Notes: a model not told the origin generated them from the letters alone. Counted from the stretch's first letter, positions 6,299-14,800 are shown. The stretch is 28,391 bases of DNA from CAYFUL01 sp964346375 (GCA_964346375.1 CAYFUL010000017.1:1-28391), one strand, 5' to 3'. Numbers and translations are program-made.

Positions 6299-7624
6299 AT
6301 GAAGTATATTGATTATGGAAATGAAATTATTGAAAAACTAAATAGTAATGGATTTCTTGGATATTTTGTTGGTGGTTGCGTTAGAGATACTCTTATGGGA
6401 AAAACTCCAACGGATTTTGACATTACTACTAACGCAAAACCAGAGGAGATTTTAGAAATCTTTAAGGACTACAAAACCATAGACATTGGGAAAAAATTTG
6501 GCACCATAATTATTTCCTCTGGGAAGTTTAGTATAGAGGTTACAACCTTTAGATCCGATGGAATTTATTTAGACGGTAGAAAACCTGAGGAAGTTACTTT
6601 TTCTACCTCCCTTGAAGAGGATTTAATGAGACGAGATTTTACCATTAATGCCATGGCATTTGACAGTAGTCTTAAGGTAATTGATCTTTTTGGTGGAGTA
6701 GAGGATTTAAAAAATAGAGTTATTAAAACCGTGGGAGATCCCTACGAGAGATTTAAAGAGGACTACCTTAGAATTTTAAGAGGGGTTCGATTTGCTTCGA
6801 CCTTAGATTTTTTTATAGAGGATAATACCCTTGATGCAATGGGAGAACTTGCCCCTAATATTTTAAAACTATCTAAGGAGCGAATTAGAGATGAGTTTTC
6901 TAAAATTCTTCTTTCAAATAATCCCAGTAAGGGTTTAAATCTTCTAATGGAGCTAGGAATTTTAACAGATATTATTCCTCCCCTTAGGGAAATTATTGGA
7001 TATAACCAAAGAACCTACCACCATTACCTAGATCTATTTGACCACACTCTATGTGTAGTTGAAAATTTAGAGCCGAAACTTCACTTGCGCCTCGCTGGAT
7101 TATTTCACGATATTGCAAAACCTAGGACCTTTTCCATTGAAGAGGAGGGTCATGCCCATTTTTATGGGCACGATAAATTAGGTAGTGTTATGGCAGAGGA
7201 GGTCCTTCGAGATTTAAGGTACCCCAACGATTTAATTGATAGGGTTAAGAAAATTATTGGAGAGCATATGAGAGTACAGTCTGAAATTTCCGATAGGGCA
7301 CTTAGGCGACAGATTTTACGAGTTGGAGAGGAAAATATTTACGACCTACTGGATTTTTTCATCGCCGATAGACTTTGTACTGCACACTTTGCAGAGATAG
7401 ATTTTTTAAAAGAGGCGAAAATTCGTGTAAAGAATCTTTTAGAAGAAGAGGATATTGGCAAGAAGAATTTTCTAAAAGTAAATGGTAATGATATAATTAA
7501 TTTAGGTTTTTCTCAAGGACCACAGGTGGGGCAGATTTTAAACTATTTAACAGAGAGGGTAATTGAAGATCCCACCCTTAATAAGAGAGAGATACTATTA
7601 AAAATAATAGAAGAGTATAGGTGA
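6299..7624 (+). CDS. cca: CCA tRNA nucleotidyltransferase (or poly(A) polymerase family) with HD domain
   Basis: The 441-residue class II enzyme adds or repairs the 3' CCA of tRNA. Numbered from ATG 6299: the nucleotidyltransferase core has YFVGGCVRDTLMG (22-34, with Gly25-Gly26) and DFD (39-41, catalytic carboxylates). RRDFTINAMAFD and RILRGVRFAS are the neck and nucleotide-selecting motifs. A middle HD-type domain follows (LAGLFHDIAKP and HAHFYGHDKLGS), and the C-terminus is helical. A longer frame from ATG 6263 exists, but its first 12 codons span the TATAAT promoter and are unlike the family, which begins close to MKYIDYG. It may be leaderless. It is the first gene of a cca-glmM-degV run, with a 3-bp gap to glmM. 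Confidence 0.9.
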   Translation: MKYIDYGNEIIEKLNSNGFLGYFVGGCVRDTLMGKTPTDFDITTNAKPEEILEIFKDYKTIDIGKKFGTIIISSGKFSIEVTTFRSDGIYLDGRKPEEVTFSTSLEEDLMRRDFTINAMAFDSSLKVIDLFGGVEDLKNRVIKTVGDPYERFKEDYLRILRGVRFASTLDFFIEDNTLDAMGELAPNILKLSKERIRDEFSKILLSNNPSKGLNLLMELGILTDIIPPLREIIGYNQRTYHHYLDLFDHTLCVVENLEPKLHLRLAGLFHDIAKPRTFSIEEEGHAHFYGHDKLGSVMAEEVLRDLRYPNDLIDRVKKIIGEHMRVQSEISDRALRRQILRVGEENIYDLLDFFIADRLCTAHFAEIDFLKEAKIRVKNLLEEEDIGKKNFLKVNGNDIINLGFSQGPQVGQILNYLTERVIEDPTLNKREILLKIIEEYR

Positions 7625-7627
7625 AAT

Positions 7628-8971
7628 ATGGCAAGATTATTTGGAACAGATGGAATTAGAGGAGTGGCTAATACAGAACTCACTCCAGAACTTGCATTTA
7701 AAGTTGCAAGAAGCGCAGGAGTTGTACTTGGAAAAGAAGGTAAGGGCAGTATATTAATTGGTAAAGATACAAGACACTCTGGAGATTTAATTGAAAGTGG
7801 AATGATAGCGGGATTTTTATCCATTGGAATAGATGTACTTAGGCTTGGGGTTATACCTACTCCAGCAGTAGCCTATTTAACTAGAAAATTAAATACATTG
7901 GCAGGAGTTGTAATAAGCGCATCCCACAATCCCTATGAGTACAATGGAATAAAGTTTTTTTCAAATGATGGATATAAATTATCAGACGAAGTTGAGGATA
8001 CTATTGAGGAATTAATATTTAGCGATACAAAAATTTTTACAGCAGTTAGTGGAGATGAAGTTGGAAGGGTCTACGAATACACAGAAGGATTAAGTATGTA
8101 CTCTAAATATTTAGAGTCCCTTGCAGATGTTAGACTTGATGGATATAAAATTGGATTAGACCTTGGAAATGGAGCCCTATATAGTATTGCGCCACAGGTA
8201 CTAAAGAATTTAGGGGCAGAGGTAGTTGCAATAAATACCTCCCCAAATGGAAAGAATATTAACGAAAACTGTGGAAGTACAAATCCAGAATTAATTTCTA
8301 AATTAGTAGTAGAGGAGAAATGTGATTTAGGATTTTCCTTCGACGGAGATGCAGATAGAATTATTGCAGTTGATGAAAATGGAAGTATAGTAGACGGGGA
8401 TCATATCCTTGCAATTTGTGCAAAGGGACTTTTTGAACAGGGGGCTCTTACAAATAATGGAGTTGTAGGAACTATAATGTCAAATATTGGCCTTGAAAGA
8501 TATTTAAGTACCCTTGGAGTGAATTTAGTCTATGCAAAAGTTGGAGATAGATATGTTCTTGAGGATATGAGAAAAAATGGGTATGTACTTGGAGGAGAGC
8601 AATCAGGTCATATAATCTTTCTAAGGAATAATACTACAGGAGATGGACTTGCAACAGGACTTCATATACTGGAGACCCTAGTAAAAAGTGGAGCAAAGTT
8701 TTCAGAGTTAAATGGACTAATGACTTCCTATCCACAGGTATTAAAAAATGCAAAGGTGCGTCCAGAATTAAAGTACAAGTACATGGATTATAGGGAAATT
8801 GTAGAAGCAATAGATGAAATTAAAGAGGTATTTCAGGGAGAGGGTAGAGTTGTAATACGACCATCTGGAACGGAGCCAATAGTACGTGTAATGATAGAGG
8901 GCAGCGTTCAAGAGGAACTTGAATCCCATGCAAGTAGATTGGTGGCACTAATAGAGGAAACATTAAATTAA
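7628..8971 (+). CDS. glmM: Phosphoglucosamine mutase
   Basis: It interconverts glucosamine-6-phosphate and glucosamine-1-phosphate, the committed route to UDP-GlcNAc for peptidoglycan. The 447 residues are the usual length. It starts MARLFGTDGIRGVAN, the canonical GlmM N-terminus. The phosphoserine loop is ISASHNPYEYNGIKFF with Ser99, the Mg-binding loop DGDADR is at 239-244, the sugar-specificity loop is GGEQSGH, and the C-terminal phosphate-binding loop is RPSGTEPIVRVM. All key residues are intact. AGGTGA, partly formed by the cca stop region, precedes the ATG; the 3-bp gap implies co-transcription with cca. Confidence 0.96.
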   Translation: MARLFGTDGIRGVANTELTPELAFKVARSAGVVLGKEGKGSILIGKDTRHSGDLIESGMIAGFLSIGIDVLRLGVIPTPAVAYLTRKLNTLAGVVISASHNPYEYNGIKFFSNDGYKLSDEVEDTIEELIFSDTKIFTAVSGDEVGRVYEYTEGLSMYSKYLESLADVRLDGYKIGLDLGNGALYSIAPQVLKNLGAEVVAINTSPNGKNINENCGSTNPELISKLVVEEKCDLGFSFDGDADRIIAVDENGSIVDGDHILAICAKGLFEQGALTNNGVVGTIMSNIGLERYLSTLGVNLVYAKVGDRYVLEDMRKNGYVLGGEQSGHIIFLRNNTTGDGLATGLHILETLVKSGAKFSELNGLMTSYPQVLKNAKVRPELKYKYMDYREIVEAIDEIKEVFQGEGRVVIRPSGTEPIVRVMIEGSVQEELESHASRLVALIEETLN

Positions 8972-8983
8972 TAGGAGGAAGTC

Positions 8984-9814
8984 ATGGATTACAAAATAGT
9001 AGTTGATTCAAGTGTGGACAGTATTTTAGAAAGTAAAGTTGCCTTAAGTATAGTTCCATTTAGAATCGCCATAGATGGTAGAGAATTTATAGACGATGAA
9101 AATTTTAATAAGCAAGAGTTTATAGATGAAATGGTTGCAAGTAAAAATCCAATTAGAACAGCCTGTGCCCCACCTTACGAATATGAGGAAGCACTAAAGG
9201 GAGCGAAGGAGGCATTTATTATTACCATTTCTGAAAAGGTATCAGGTTCACACCAAAGTGCAGTAATTGGCGCACAAACCTATATGGAAAATAATCCAGG
9301 AACTAGAGTCCATGTATTCGATTCAAAATCAGCAACAGCTGGACATACTGTAGTGGTAATTAGACTATTAGAGCTAATAAAAAAGGGAATGAACTTTGAT
9401 GAAATAGTAAGTAATCTAACTAATTTTATAGACAATGAATTAAAGACATATGTACTCCTAGAGAGATTTGATAACCTAATAAAAAATGGAAGAATAAAAA
9501 AGCCAGCAGGGTTACTTGTAAATCTACTTGGAGTAAAACCAGTTCTCTATGCGCCAAATGGAAACATAGAATTACTAGAGATGAATAGGGGAGTAAAAAA
9601 GGCAATAAATTCCATAATTGAACATATTCGCAAGGACACCAATAGACACGAAGATTCTACAATAGTAATTGCCCATGTAAATGCACTGGAGAGGGCAGAG
9701 TTACTAAGGGATAGAATAAAAAGTGAGTTCTCATTTAAGGAAATAAGAGTAGTTCCAACAAGAGGACTTGCAAGTGGATATGCAGATGTTGGGGGCGTTG
9801 TTATTGGATATTAA
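8984..9814 (+). CDS. DegV/FakB family fatty-acid-binding protein
   Basis: The 276-residue protein has the DegV layout: N-terminal MDYKIVVDSSVD (usually DS at the strand end), PFRIAIDGREFIDD, RTACAPPYEYEEAL, ITISEKVSGSHQSA (the lipid head-group contact region with Ser residues), then VFDSKSATAGH and the C-terminal domain VKPVLYAPNGNIEL / RGVKKA. FakB proteins hold a fatty acid while FakA phosphorylates it for phospholipid synthesis; no fakA is visible in this window. It lies 12 bp after glmM with a strong AGGAGG, and is last in the cca-glmM-degV operon, closed by the terminator at 9818. Confidence 0.9.
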   Translation: MDYKIVVDSSVDSILESKVALSIVPFRIAIDGREFIDDENFNKQEFIDEMVASKNPIRTACAPPYEYEEALKGAKEAFIITISEKVSGSHQSAVIGAQTYMENNPGTRVHVFDSKSATAGHTVVVIRLLELIKKGMNFDEIVSNLTNFIDNELKTYVLLERFDNLIKNGRIKKPAGLLVNLLGVKPVLYAPNGNIELLEMNRGVKKAINSIIEHIRKDTNRHEDSTIVIAHVNALERAELLRDRIKSEFSFKEIRVVPTRGLASGYADVGGVVIGY

Positions 9815-9817
9815 AAA

Positions 9818-9849
9818 AGAGACCGATCCTTTTGGATTTGGTCTTTTTT
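9818..9849 (+). terminator. Intrinsic terminator after degV
   Basis: GACC (9821-9824) pairs with GGTC (9840-9843), and the inner ATCC pairs with GGAT around TTTT. The stem is preceded by A6 and followed by T7 (9843-9849). It begins a few bases after the degV stop. Confidence 0.85.
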
Positions 9850-9907
9850 CTAAATACTGGGAAAAATCTCAATTGTGGGGTAAAAAGCTATTAATAAGGT
9901 ATTTAAT

Positions 9908-10375
9908 ATGAAAAAGACTAACGCAATGAGAAAATTAGACGGAAGTAAAATTGAATATAGTGTTGTGGAATATTCCACCCTTGGAGATAATAGTGGTATA
10001 GGAGTTGCGGAGAAAACTGGAGAGGACCCTGCATGTGTTTTTAAAACTCTAGTTACAACTTCAAAGGAAAGGAACTTTGTATTTGTAATTCCTTCTACGG
10101 GAGAGTTGGACTTAAAAAAAGCTGCGATGGCTGCTGGAGTAAAGAAAATTGAAATGCTACCTCTAAAGGACCTTCTACCAAAGACTGGCTACGTTCACGG
10201 AGGCTGCTCTCCAATAGGAATGAAGAAGGATTTTCTAACATATATTGACAGCTCTGCAAAGGATCTTCCGAAAATATATGTAAGCGGCGGAAAAATTGGA
10301 ATGCAAATTTATATTAGTCCAGATGATCTTTTGGAACTAATTGGAGCAGAGTATAGGGATTTAACAAAGGGGTGA
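9908..10375 (+). CDS. ybaK: YbaK/EbsC-type aminoacyl-tRNA deacylase (Cys-tRNA(Pro)-like)
   Basis: The 155-residue single-domain protein is of normal length. It matches the YbaK fold: GVAEKTGEDPACVFKTLV (33-50, the helix with the conserved Lys in FKTL), FVFVIPSTGELDLKKAA, and the C-terminal GYVHGGCSPIGMKKDFLTYID followed by KIYVSGGKIGMQIYI, whose glycine loops line the tRNA 3'-end pocket. YbaK removes Cys mischarged on tRNA-Pro. The start is ATG 9908 (AAGGT upstream); ATG 9926 is an alternative five codons in. It is first in a five-gene run that continues into phosphoglucomutase after 3 bp. No convincing promoter hexamers were found between the 9818 terminator and the start. Confidence 0.9.
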   Translation: MKKTNAMRKLDGSKIEYSVVEYSTLGDNSGIGVAEKTGEDPACVFKTLVTTSKERNFVFVIPSTGELDLKKAAMAAGVKKIEMLPLKDLLPKTGYVHGGCSPIGMKKDFLTYIDSSAKDLPKIYVSGGKIGMQIYISPDDLLELIGAEYRDLTKG

Positions 10376-10378
10376 ATT

Positions 10379-12046
10379 ATGAGTTATAGAGAAGAATTTG
10401 AAAAGTGGATGAACTCCTCCTACATTGATGAAATTTACAAGGAGGAACTAAAAAATTTAAGTGAAGAGGAATTAGAGGATAGATTTGCCCATGATTTGGA
10501 ATTTGGTACTGCTGGTTTAAGGGGAATTGTTGGCGCAGGAATTAATAGAATGAATATCTATACAGTTGCTCGTGCAACAGCGGCACTTGGAAACGTACTA
10601 AATACCTATGTAGATAATCCTAGCGTTGTAATAGCTAGGGACGTTCGAAATATGTCTAAGGAGTTTTCAGAAATTGCCGCAGGAGTTCTTGCAGCAAAGG
10701 GAATTAAAACATATCTTTTTAAGGACATTCGCCCTACGCCAATCCTTGCCTTTGCTATTCGATATTTAAAAACATCTTCTGGAGTAGTAGTTACTGCAAG
10801 TCATAACCCAACTGAATACAATGGGTACAAGGTCTACTGGGACGAGGGTTCCCAAATTCTTGATGATGTAGCAAATAAAATTCTTGGTGAAATTGAAAAG
10901 CTGGATTTTAAAGACGCCATTGTAATGGATTTAGACGAGGCAGTGAAACAGGGCTTAGTGGAATATTTAGATGAAAGTATAGACAGGGCATATTACGAAG
11001 CAACACTAAATAGGGCATTAAGTGAAGATATAGATAAGGATATTTCAGTTGTATATACTCCACTAAATGGAACAGGTAATATTCCTGTAAGACATGTACT
11101 TAGGGAAAGGGGATTTAAAAATATCTTTGTAGTCCCTGAGCAGGAAAACCCAGACCCAACCTTTGCAACAGTTGGATATCCAAACCCAGAGGATTTAAAG
11201 GCATTTAAACTGGGAATAGAATATGGAAAAAAAACAGATGCTGATTTAATACTTGCAACAGATCCAGATTGTGACAGAGTTGCTTTTATGGCAAGGCACA
11301 ATGGAGAGTTTGTACCCTTTAATGGAAATCAAATGGGGGGACTTTTTGTCCACTATATTCTCTCCCAGTTGCAGGAGCAAAATTCAATTCCAGAAAATGG
11401 TGCAATAGTAAAGTCCATCGTTACAGGGGATTTGGGAAAGACCATTGCGGAGAGTTTTGGAGTTAGTACCGTGGAAACTCTAACTGGATTTAAAAATATT
11501 TGTAATATGGCAAATATTTGGGATAAAACCAAGGAACACACCTTTATCTTTGGATACGAGGAGAGCATTGGATATGTACTAGGGGACCATGTACGAGATA
11601 AGGACGGAGTTATTTCCTCTATGATTGCCGTAGAAATGGCAGCCTACTATAAGAAAAGGGAAAAAACTCTAGTAGATGTACTTGAGGAAATCTATAAAGA
11701 ACATGGCTACTTTGTAGATGCTCTTAAATCAATAGTCCTTGAAGGATTAGAGGGTAAGGAAAAAATTAATGGCATTATGGTGGATTTAAGGGAAAATCCA
11801 CTAGATGAAGTAGATGGTTTAAAGGTAGTGGAAATTGTAGACTATATTAAAGGGAGAGAAAATACTCCTCCATCAAATGTACTAATATACTACTTAGAGG
11901 ACGGCTCTTGGTTTGCAATTAGGCCTTCTGGAACGGAGCCTAAGATAAAGGTATATATCTATACCCTAGATAGAGAAAGATCCCTTGCCGAGAAAAAGGC
12001 AGAGGGAATTGAGGATAGTATTTTAAAAAGGGCGACGATAAAATGA
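10379..12046 (+). CDS. pgcA: Alpha-phosphoglucomutase / phosphomannomutase
   Basis: The 555-residue alpha-D-phosphohexomutase is of the long PgcA/PGM2-like type. It has EFGTAGLRGIVGAGINRMN (41-59), the active-site loop VVVTASHNPTEYNGYKVYW with Ser141, the Mg loop TDPDCDR (294-300; Asp295, 297, 299), the sugar loop GYEESIGYVLG, and the C-terminal phosphate loop RPSGTEPKIKVYIY. It interconverts glucose-1-P and glucose-6-P for glycogen, teichoic acid and glycolipid precursors; related proteins act on ribose phosphates, so the exact sugar is inferred. It starts three bases after ybaK with AGGGGTGA, and overlaps the following kinase-like gene by four bases (ATGA). Confidence 0.92.
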   Translation: MSYREEFEKWMNSSYIDEIYKEELKNLSEEELEDRFAHDLEFGTAGLRGIVGAGINRMNIYTVARATAALGNVLNTYVDNPSVVIARDVRNMSKEFSEIAAGVLAAKGIKTYLFKDIRPTPILAFAIRYLKTSSGVVVTASHNPTEYNGYKVYWDEGSQILDDVANKILGEIEKLDFKDAIVMDLDEAVKQGLVEYLDESIDRAYYEATLNRALSEDIDKDISVVYTPLNGTGNIPVRHVLRERGFKNIFVVPEQENPDPTFATVGYPNPEDLKAFKLGIEYGKKTDADLILATDPDCDRVAFMARHNGEFVPFNGNQMGGLFVHYILSQLQEQNSIPENGAIVKSIVTGDLGKTIAESFGVSTVETLTGFKNICNMANIWDKTKEHTFIFGYEESIGYVLGDHVRDKDGVISSMIAVEMAAYYKKREKTLVDVLEEIYKEHGYFVDALKSIVLEGLEGKEKINGIMVDLRENPLDEVDGLKVVEIVDYIKGRENTPPSNVLIYYLEDGSWFAIRPSGTEPKIKVYIYTLDRERSLAEKKAEGIEDSILKRATIK

Positions 12047-12978
12047 TTTTAACTTTAGATTTAAATCCCGGACTATACAGTTTGTATGAAATGGATGACT
12101 TTTACAAAAAAAAGGAGAATATTAGCCGAAAACCAGAGGTTCTACCGGGAGGAGATGGGCTAAATGTTTTCTACCTCTTTGAGGATTTAAAGGAGGACTC
12201 TACATTTTTAACCCTACTTGGAGGAAGGGTAGGAGATAGAATTATTGAGGAACTTCATGAAAAGGGACTCTCTGTTGAGTATGTAAAAATTAAAGATGAA
12301 TCTGAAGAGGTACTGGATCTAAGGGACAAGAGGGGTAGCTCTATAGTTAGAACTATCTCCCCAAAATTCACTAGAGAGGAAATTGAACAGCTATACTCTA
12401 AATATAATTCCCTTCTCTCCTTAAAACCCTTTGTACTAATTCCATCTACTAACCATCAAAATCTTTCAAGGGAAGTAATCCCCACTCTACTTAGACTTGC
12501 AGAGGATAGAGATGTAAAAGTGGGGATAAATTGTAATGGCAGGCTAATGGACATAATTAAACAGAAGCCATACCTATTAATTATGGAAAAGGAAGAACTG
12601 GTAAAGTATTCTGGAACTGAATTAAATTTCGAATCAGAAGTTGTACGAGTTACAAATCGATTAATAGATAGGGGTATCTCTGTAGTAGTAATTTTTTCAA
12701 ACCAAAATGCAATGGTAAACTTTAAAAATAGGGTTTATAGGGTAAATTGCAAAGTAGATGAAGGTATGAACTTTAAAATGGATCGCAATCTATTTCTAGC
12801 GGGATTTTCTGTTGGAATTGATAGGGGCTACGACGTAGAAACTACTGTAAAACTTGCAATGGCATGTTCCATTTCAAGGGACAGTATAGGATTTACAGGA
12901 GTGGATATGGGTTCAGTAAAGGAACTTATGAAGGAAATCACTGTAGAAGTAATAGGAGGAAAAAATGAACAAGTTTAG
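12043..12978 (+). CDS. PfkB/1-phosphofructokinase-like protein with a degenerate active site
   Basis: The 311-residue protein has the ribokinase-fold outline of the 1-phosphofructokinase/LacC branch: ILTLDLNPGLYSLYEMD (2-18), VLPGGDGLNVFYLFEDL (33-49) in the place of PGGKGINV, then TLLGGRVGDRIIEEL. The catalytic GAGD of the family should stand just before the conserved AGF (253-255); with no gap the residues there are Met-Asp-Arg-Asn (246-249), so the anion-hole glycines and the catalytic Asp are both replaced. An Asp at 247 would need a two-residue shift to fit. I infer a sugar-phosphate-binding pseudokinase or one with altered chemistry. It overlaps pgcA by 4 bp and the next gene by 14 bp, so it is translated as part of this operon. 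Confidence 0.75.
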   Translation: MILTLDLNPGLYSLYEMDDFYKKKENISRKPEVLPGGDGLNVFYLFEDLKEDSTFLTLLGGRVGDRIIEELHEKGLSVEYVKIKDESEEVLDLRDKRGSSIVRTISPKFTREEIEQLYSKYNSLLSLKPFVLIPSTNHQNLSREVIPTLLRLAEDRDVKVGINCNGRLMDIIKQKPYLLIMEKEELVKYSGTELNFESEVVRVTNRLIDRGISVVVIFSNQNAMVNFKNRVYRVNCKVDEGMNFKMDRNLFLAGFSVGIDRGYDVETTVKLAMACSISRDSIGFTGVDMGSVKELMKEITVEVIGGKNEQV

Positions 12979-13516
12979 ACTAGATAAGGACAACTGTGTA
13001 TTTATATTTATTGATATTCAAGATAAACTCTTTGACCATGTATTTAATGGAGAAGAGGTAATTGAAAATGCAAAGACATTGGCAAAGGCAGCTAGTATAT
13101 TAAATATACCAAAGGTAGTAACGGTACAGTATAGAAAGGGACTAGGTGGCACAAACGAAGGTCTAAATGAGGAATTAAAGGACGCTACTGAAATTGAAAA
13201 AATCTCCTTCTCATGTATGTTAAATGATGAGTTTAAGGAAACTGTAAAGGACTTTGGAAAAAAACAGGCAGTAGTAGTTGGAGGAGAGGCTCATATTTGC
13301 TGTTGGCAGACTATTAGAGATATACTAGAGGAAGGATACCAAGTATTTGCTCCAATTGAAGGAGTAGGCTCTAGATTTGAGAAGAACTATAAATCTGCAC
13401 TAGATCTATATAGGGATATGGGAGCAGTAGTAACTAATACAGAAGCCATTATTTTTGACCTTTGTAAAGTTGCAGGAACTGATGAATTTAAACAGCTTCA
13501 AAAGCTAGTTAAATAA
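12965..13516 (+). CDS. Isochorismatase-family cysteine hydrolase
   Basis: The 183-residue protein shows the Asp-Lys-Cys triad: Asp17 in FIDIQDKL, Lys79 in EKISFSC and Cys112 in GGEAHICCWQT, where the family usually has GVETHVC. It resembles the YcaC/nicotinamidase-like group that hydrolyses amides or vinyl ethers; the substrate cannot be read from sequence. The start is supported by AGGAGG about seven bases upstream, inside the kinase-like gene, which it overlaps by 14 bp. It shares an operon with pgcA and an FAH-family enzyme. Confidence 0.87.
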   Translation: MNKFRLDKDNCVFIFIDIQDKLFDHVFNGEEVIENAKTLAKAASILNIPKVVTVQYRKGLGGTNEGLNEELKDATEIEKISFSCMLNDEFKETVKDFGKKQAVVVGGEAHICCWQTIRDILEEGYQVFAPIEGVGSRFEKNYKSALDLYRDMGAVVTNTEAIIFDLCKVAGTDEFKQLQKLVK

Positions 13517-13525
13517 GGATGAGAA

Positions 13526-14401
13526 ATGAAATTAGTAAATCTTGTGCGAAAGGGAAAGGGCAGAAGAGAGCTTGGTTTAATTAGAGAGGCAGAGGTTTAT
13601 TCCCTAACCAAGAGAATAATGAGTAGGTACGGAAGGGAAGTAAGGTCCATAGAGGAATTTATATCTGAATTTGGAAATATAGGATTTAATTACAAGCTAG
13701 TACAGAAAAATATCTCCCTTGACGACTACGACATACTGCCTCCAATAGTTTACCCTAGAAGAAATGTAATATGTGTAGGTAAAAATTATAGAGACCATGT
13801 AAAGGAAATAAAGGAGCATACGCAGCTTAATAGTAATGAGCCAACAGTACCAGTATATTTTACCAAGATGGTAGATAAGATGAAGGGACATGGAGATGTA
13901 GTAAATATTACGGCTTCAGGCTCAAATGAAGTGGACTATGAGGTAGAGCTTGCGATAATAATGGGTAGAGATGGAAAGGATATACCAAAGAATAGGGTAT
14001 TTGAGTATATTTTTGGATATACAGTTGCAAATGATTTAAGTGCTAGAGATTTTCAAAGGGAACATGAGCAGTGGTTTAAGGGAAAATCCCTAGATGGATT
14101 TACAATAATTGGACCATGGGTAACATTGGAGAGGGATATACATGTAGAAAATGTACGAATAACCTCTACAGTAAATGGAGAAGTTCGCCAAGATGCCCTA
14201 ACAAGTGATTTAATATTTGATATTCCAACTCTAATAAGCGATTTATCAAGGGGTATGACATTAAAGGCAGGGGATATTATTCTTACAGGAACTCCATCGG
14301 GAGTAGGTATGGGATTTGCCCCACCAAAGTATTTAAAACCGGGGGACAAGGTTGAGTGTTATATTGAAGGAATTGGACGCTTAACAAATGTAATGATTTA
14401 A
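13526..14401 (+). CDS. Fumarylacetoacetate hydrolase (FAH) family protein
   Basis: The 291-residue protein has an N-terminal lead domain (1-75) and a catalytic FAH domain. CVGKNYRDHVKEI carries the conserved His91; YEVELAIIMG (138-147) supplies the metal ligands Glu139 and Glu141; VANDLSARDFQ supplies Asp170; and ILTGTPSGVGMGFAPP is the C-terminal signature. Members are Mg-dependent C-C hydrolases, decarboxylases or acylpyruvases such as YcgM/FAHD1. Acylpyruvate or oxaloacetate-type keto acids are likely substrates but unproven. It starts nine bases after the isochorismatase-like gene with AAGGATGAG, and is the last gene of the 9908-14401 run. Confidence 0.9.
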   Translation: MKLVNLVRKGKGRRELGLIREAEVYSLTKRIMSRYGREVRSIEEFISEFGNIGFNYKLVQKNISLDDYDILPPIVYPRRNVICVGKNYRDHVKEIKEHTQLNSNEPTVPVYFTKMVDKMKGHGDVVNITASGSNEVDYEVELAIIMGRDGKDIPKNRVFEYIFGYTVANDLSARDFQREHEQWFKGKSLDGFTIIGPWVTLERDIHVENVRITSTVNGEVRQDALTSDLIFDIPTLISDLSRGMTLKAGDIILTGTPSGVGMGFAPPKYLKPGDKVECYIEGIGRLTNVMI

Positions 14402-14404
14402 GTT

Positions 14405-14426
14405 AAAGGTAGATAAAACTACCTTT
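14405..14426 (+). terminator. Hairpin after the FAH gene, without a T tract
   Basis: AAAGGTAG (14405-14412), loop ATAAAA, CTACCTTT (14419-14426): a perfect 8-bp stem four bases after the stop. The following CACACTG has no T run, so intrinsic termination is uncertain; it may stabilise the mRNA 3' end. Confidence 0.4.
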
Positions 14427-14439
14427 CACACTGTTGACA

Positions 14440-14747
14440 AGGCTTCACAAGATGTATTGAACTAAAAATTACAGATGTAATAAAAATACTTTTTTATTTA
14501 AATGAAGGGGGACCAGGGGAGAAATAACGCAGTTTCTCCCCTGGTCCCCCTTCGACCCCTCCTAACCCCTCTCGCTCACTAAATGAATATTTTCTCGGCA
14601 AAGGCTAAAAATTCCAAACTCGCCTTCGGCTCAGACATGGAATTTTTTTAACGCCTTTACCTCGAAAATAGCGTGGGATGGGAATGTTATTACAATTATA
14701 AAAACAATTATCTCTGAAAATTTTGAAGTTATATTCTGTATTAAGGG
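14440..14747 (+). repeat. Large structured intergenic repeat, copy 2 (LR2)
   Basis: The partner of the copy at 2005-2316. Stem-loop I is a perfect 21-bp inverted repeat (14504-14524 with 14533-14553) with the same TAACGCAG loop. Stem-loop II has AAAAATTCCA (14607-14616) with TGGAATTTTT (14638-14647) around GCC-TTC-GGC (14622-14630). Relative to copy 1, an AA on one arm and the matching TT on the other are both absent, a T-A pair has become G-C, and the inner stem lost one G-C pair. Loop and linker sequences stayed nearly identical. It fills most of the 412-bp gap between the FAH gene and the DUF1836 gene, ending about ten bases before that gene's -35 box. No coding capacity seen. Confidence 0.8.
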
Positions 14748-14756
14748 ATAATTTTC

Positions 14757-14800
14757 TTGTGGAATTTTTTCAATTGGTGTATACTAGTTTTATAAACTAG
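14757..14800 (+). promoter_or_regulatory. Promoter and palindromic operator of the DUF1836-haemolysin III operon
   Basis: TTGTGG (14757-14762), a 17-bp spacer, TATACT (14780-14785). A perfect dyad CTAGTTT-TAT-AAACTAG (14784-14800) overlaps the end of the -10 box and the expected transcription start. It is a good candidate operator for the DNA-binding protein encoded 14 bases downstream. Confidence 0.6.

Noticed and set aside
9850..9907. Promoter of ybaK (TTGTGG at 9873)
   Set aside because: No acceptable -10 hexamer at 16-18 bp from it; left unannotated.
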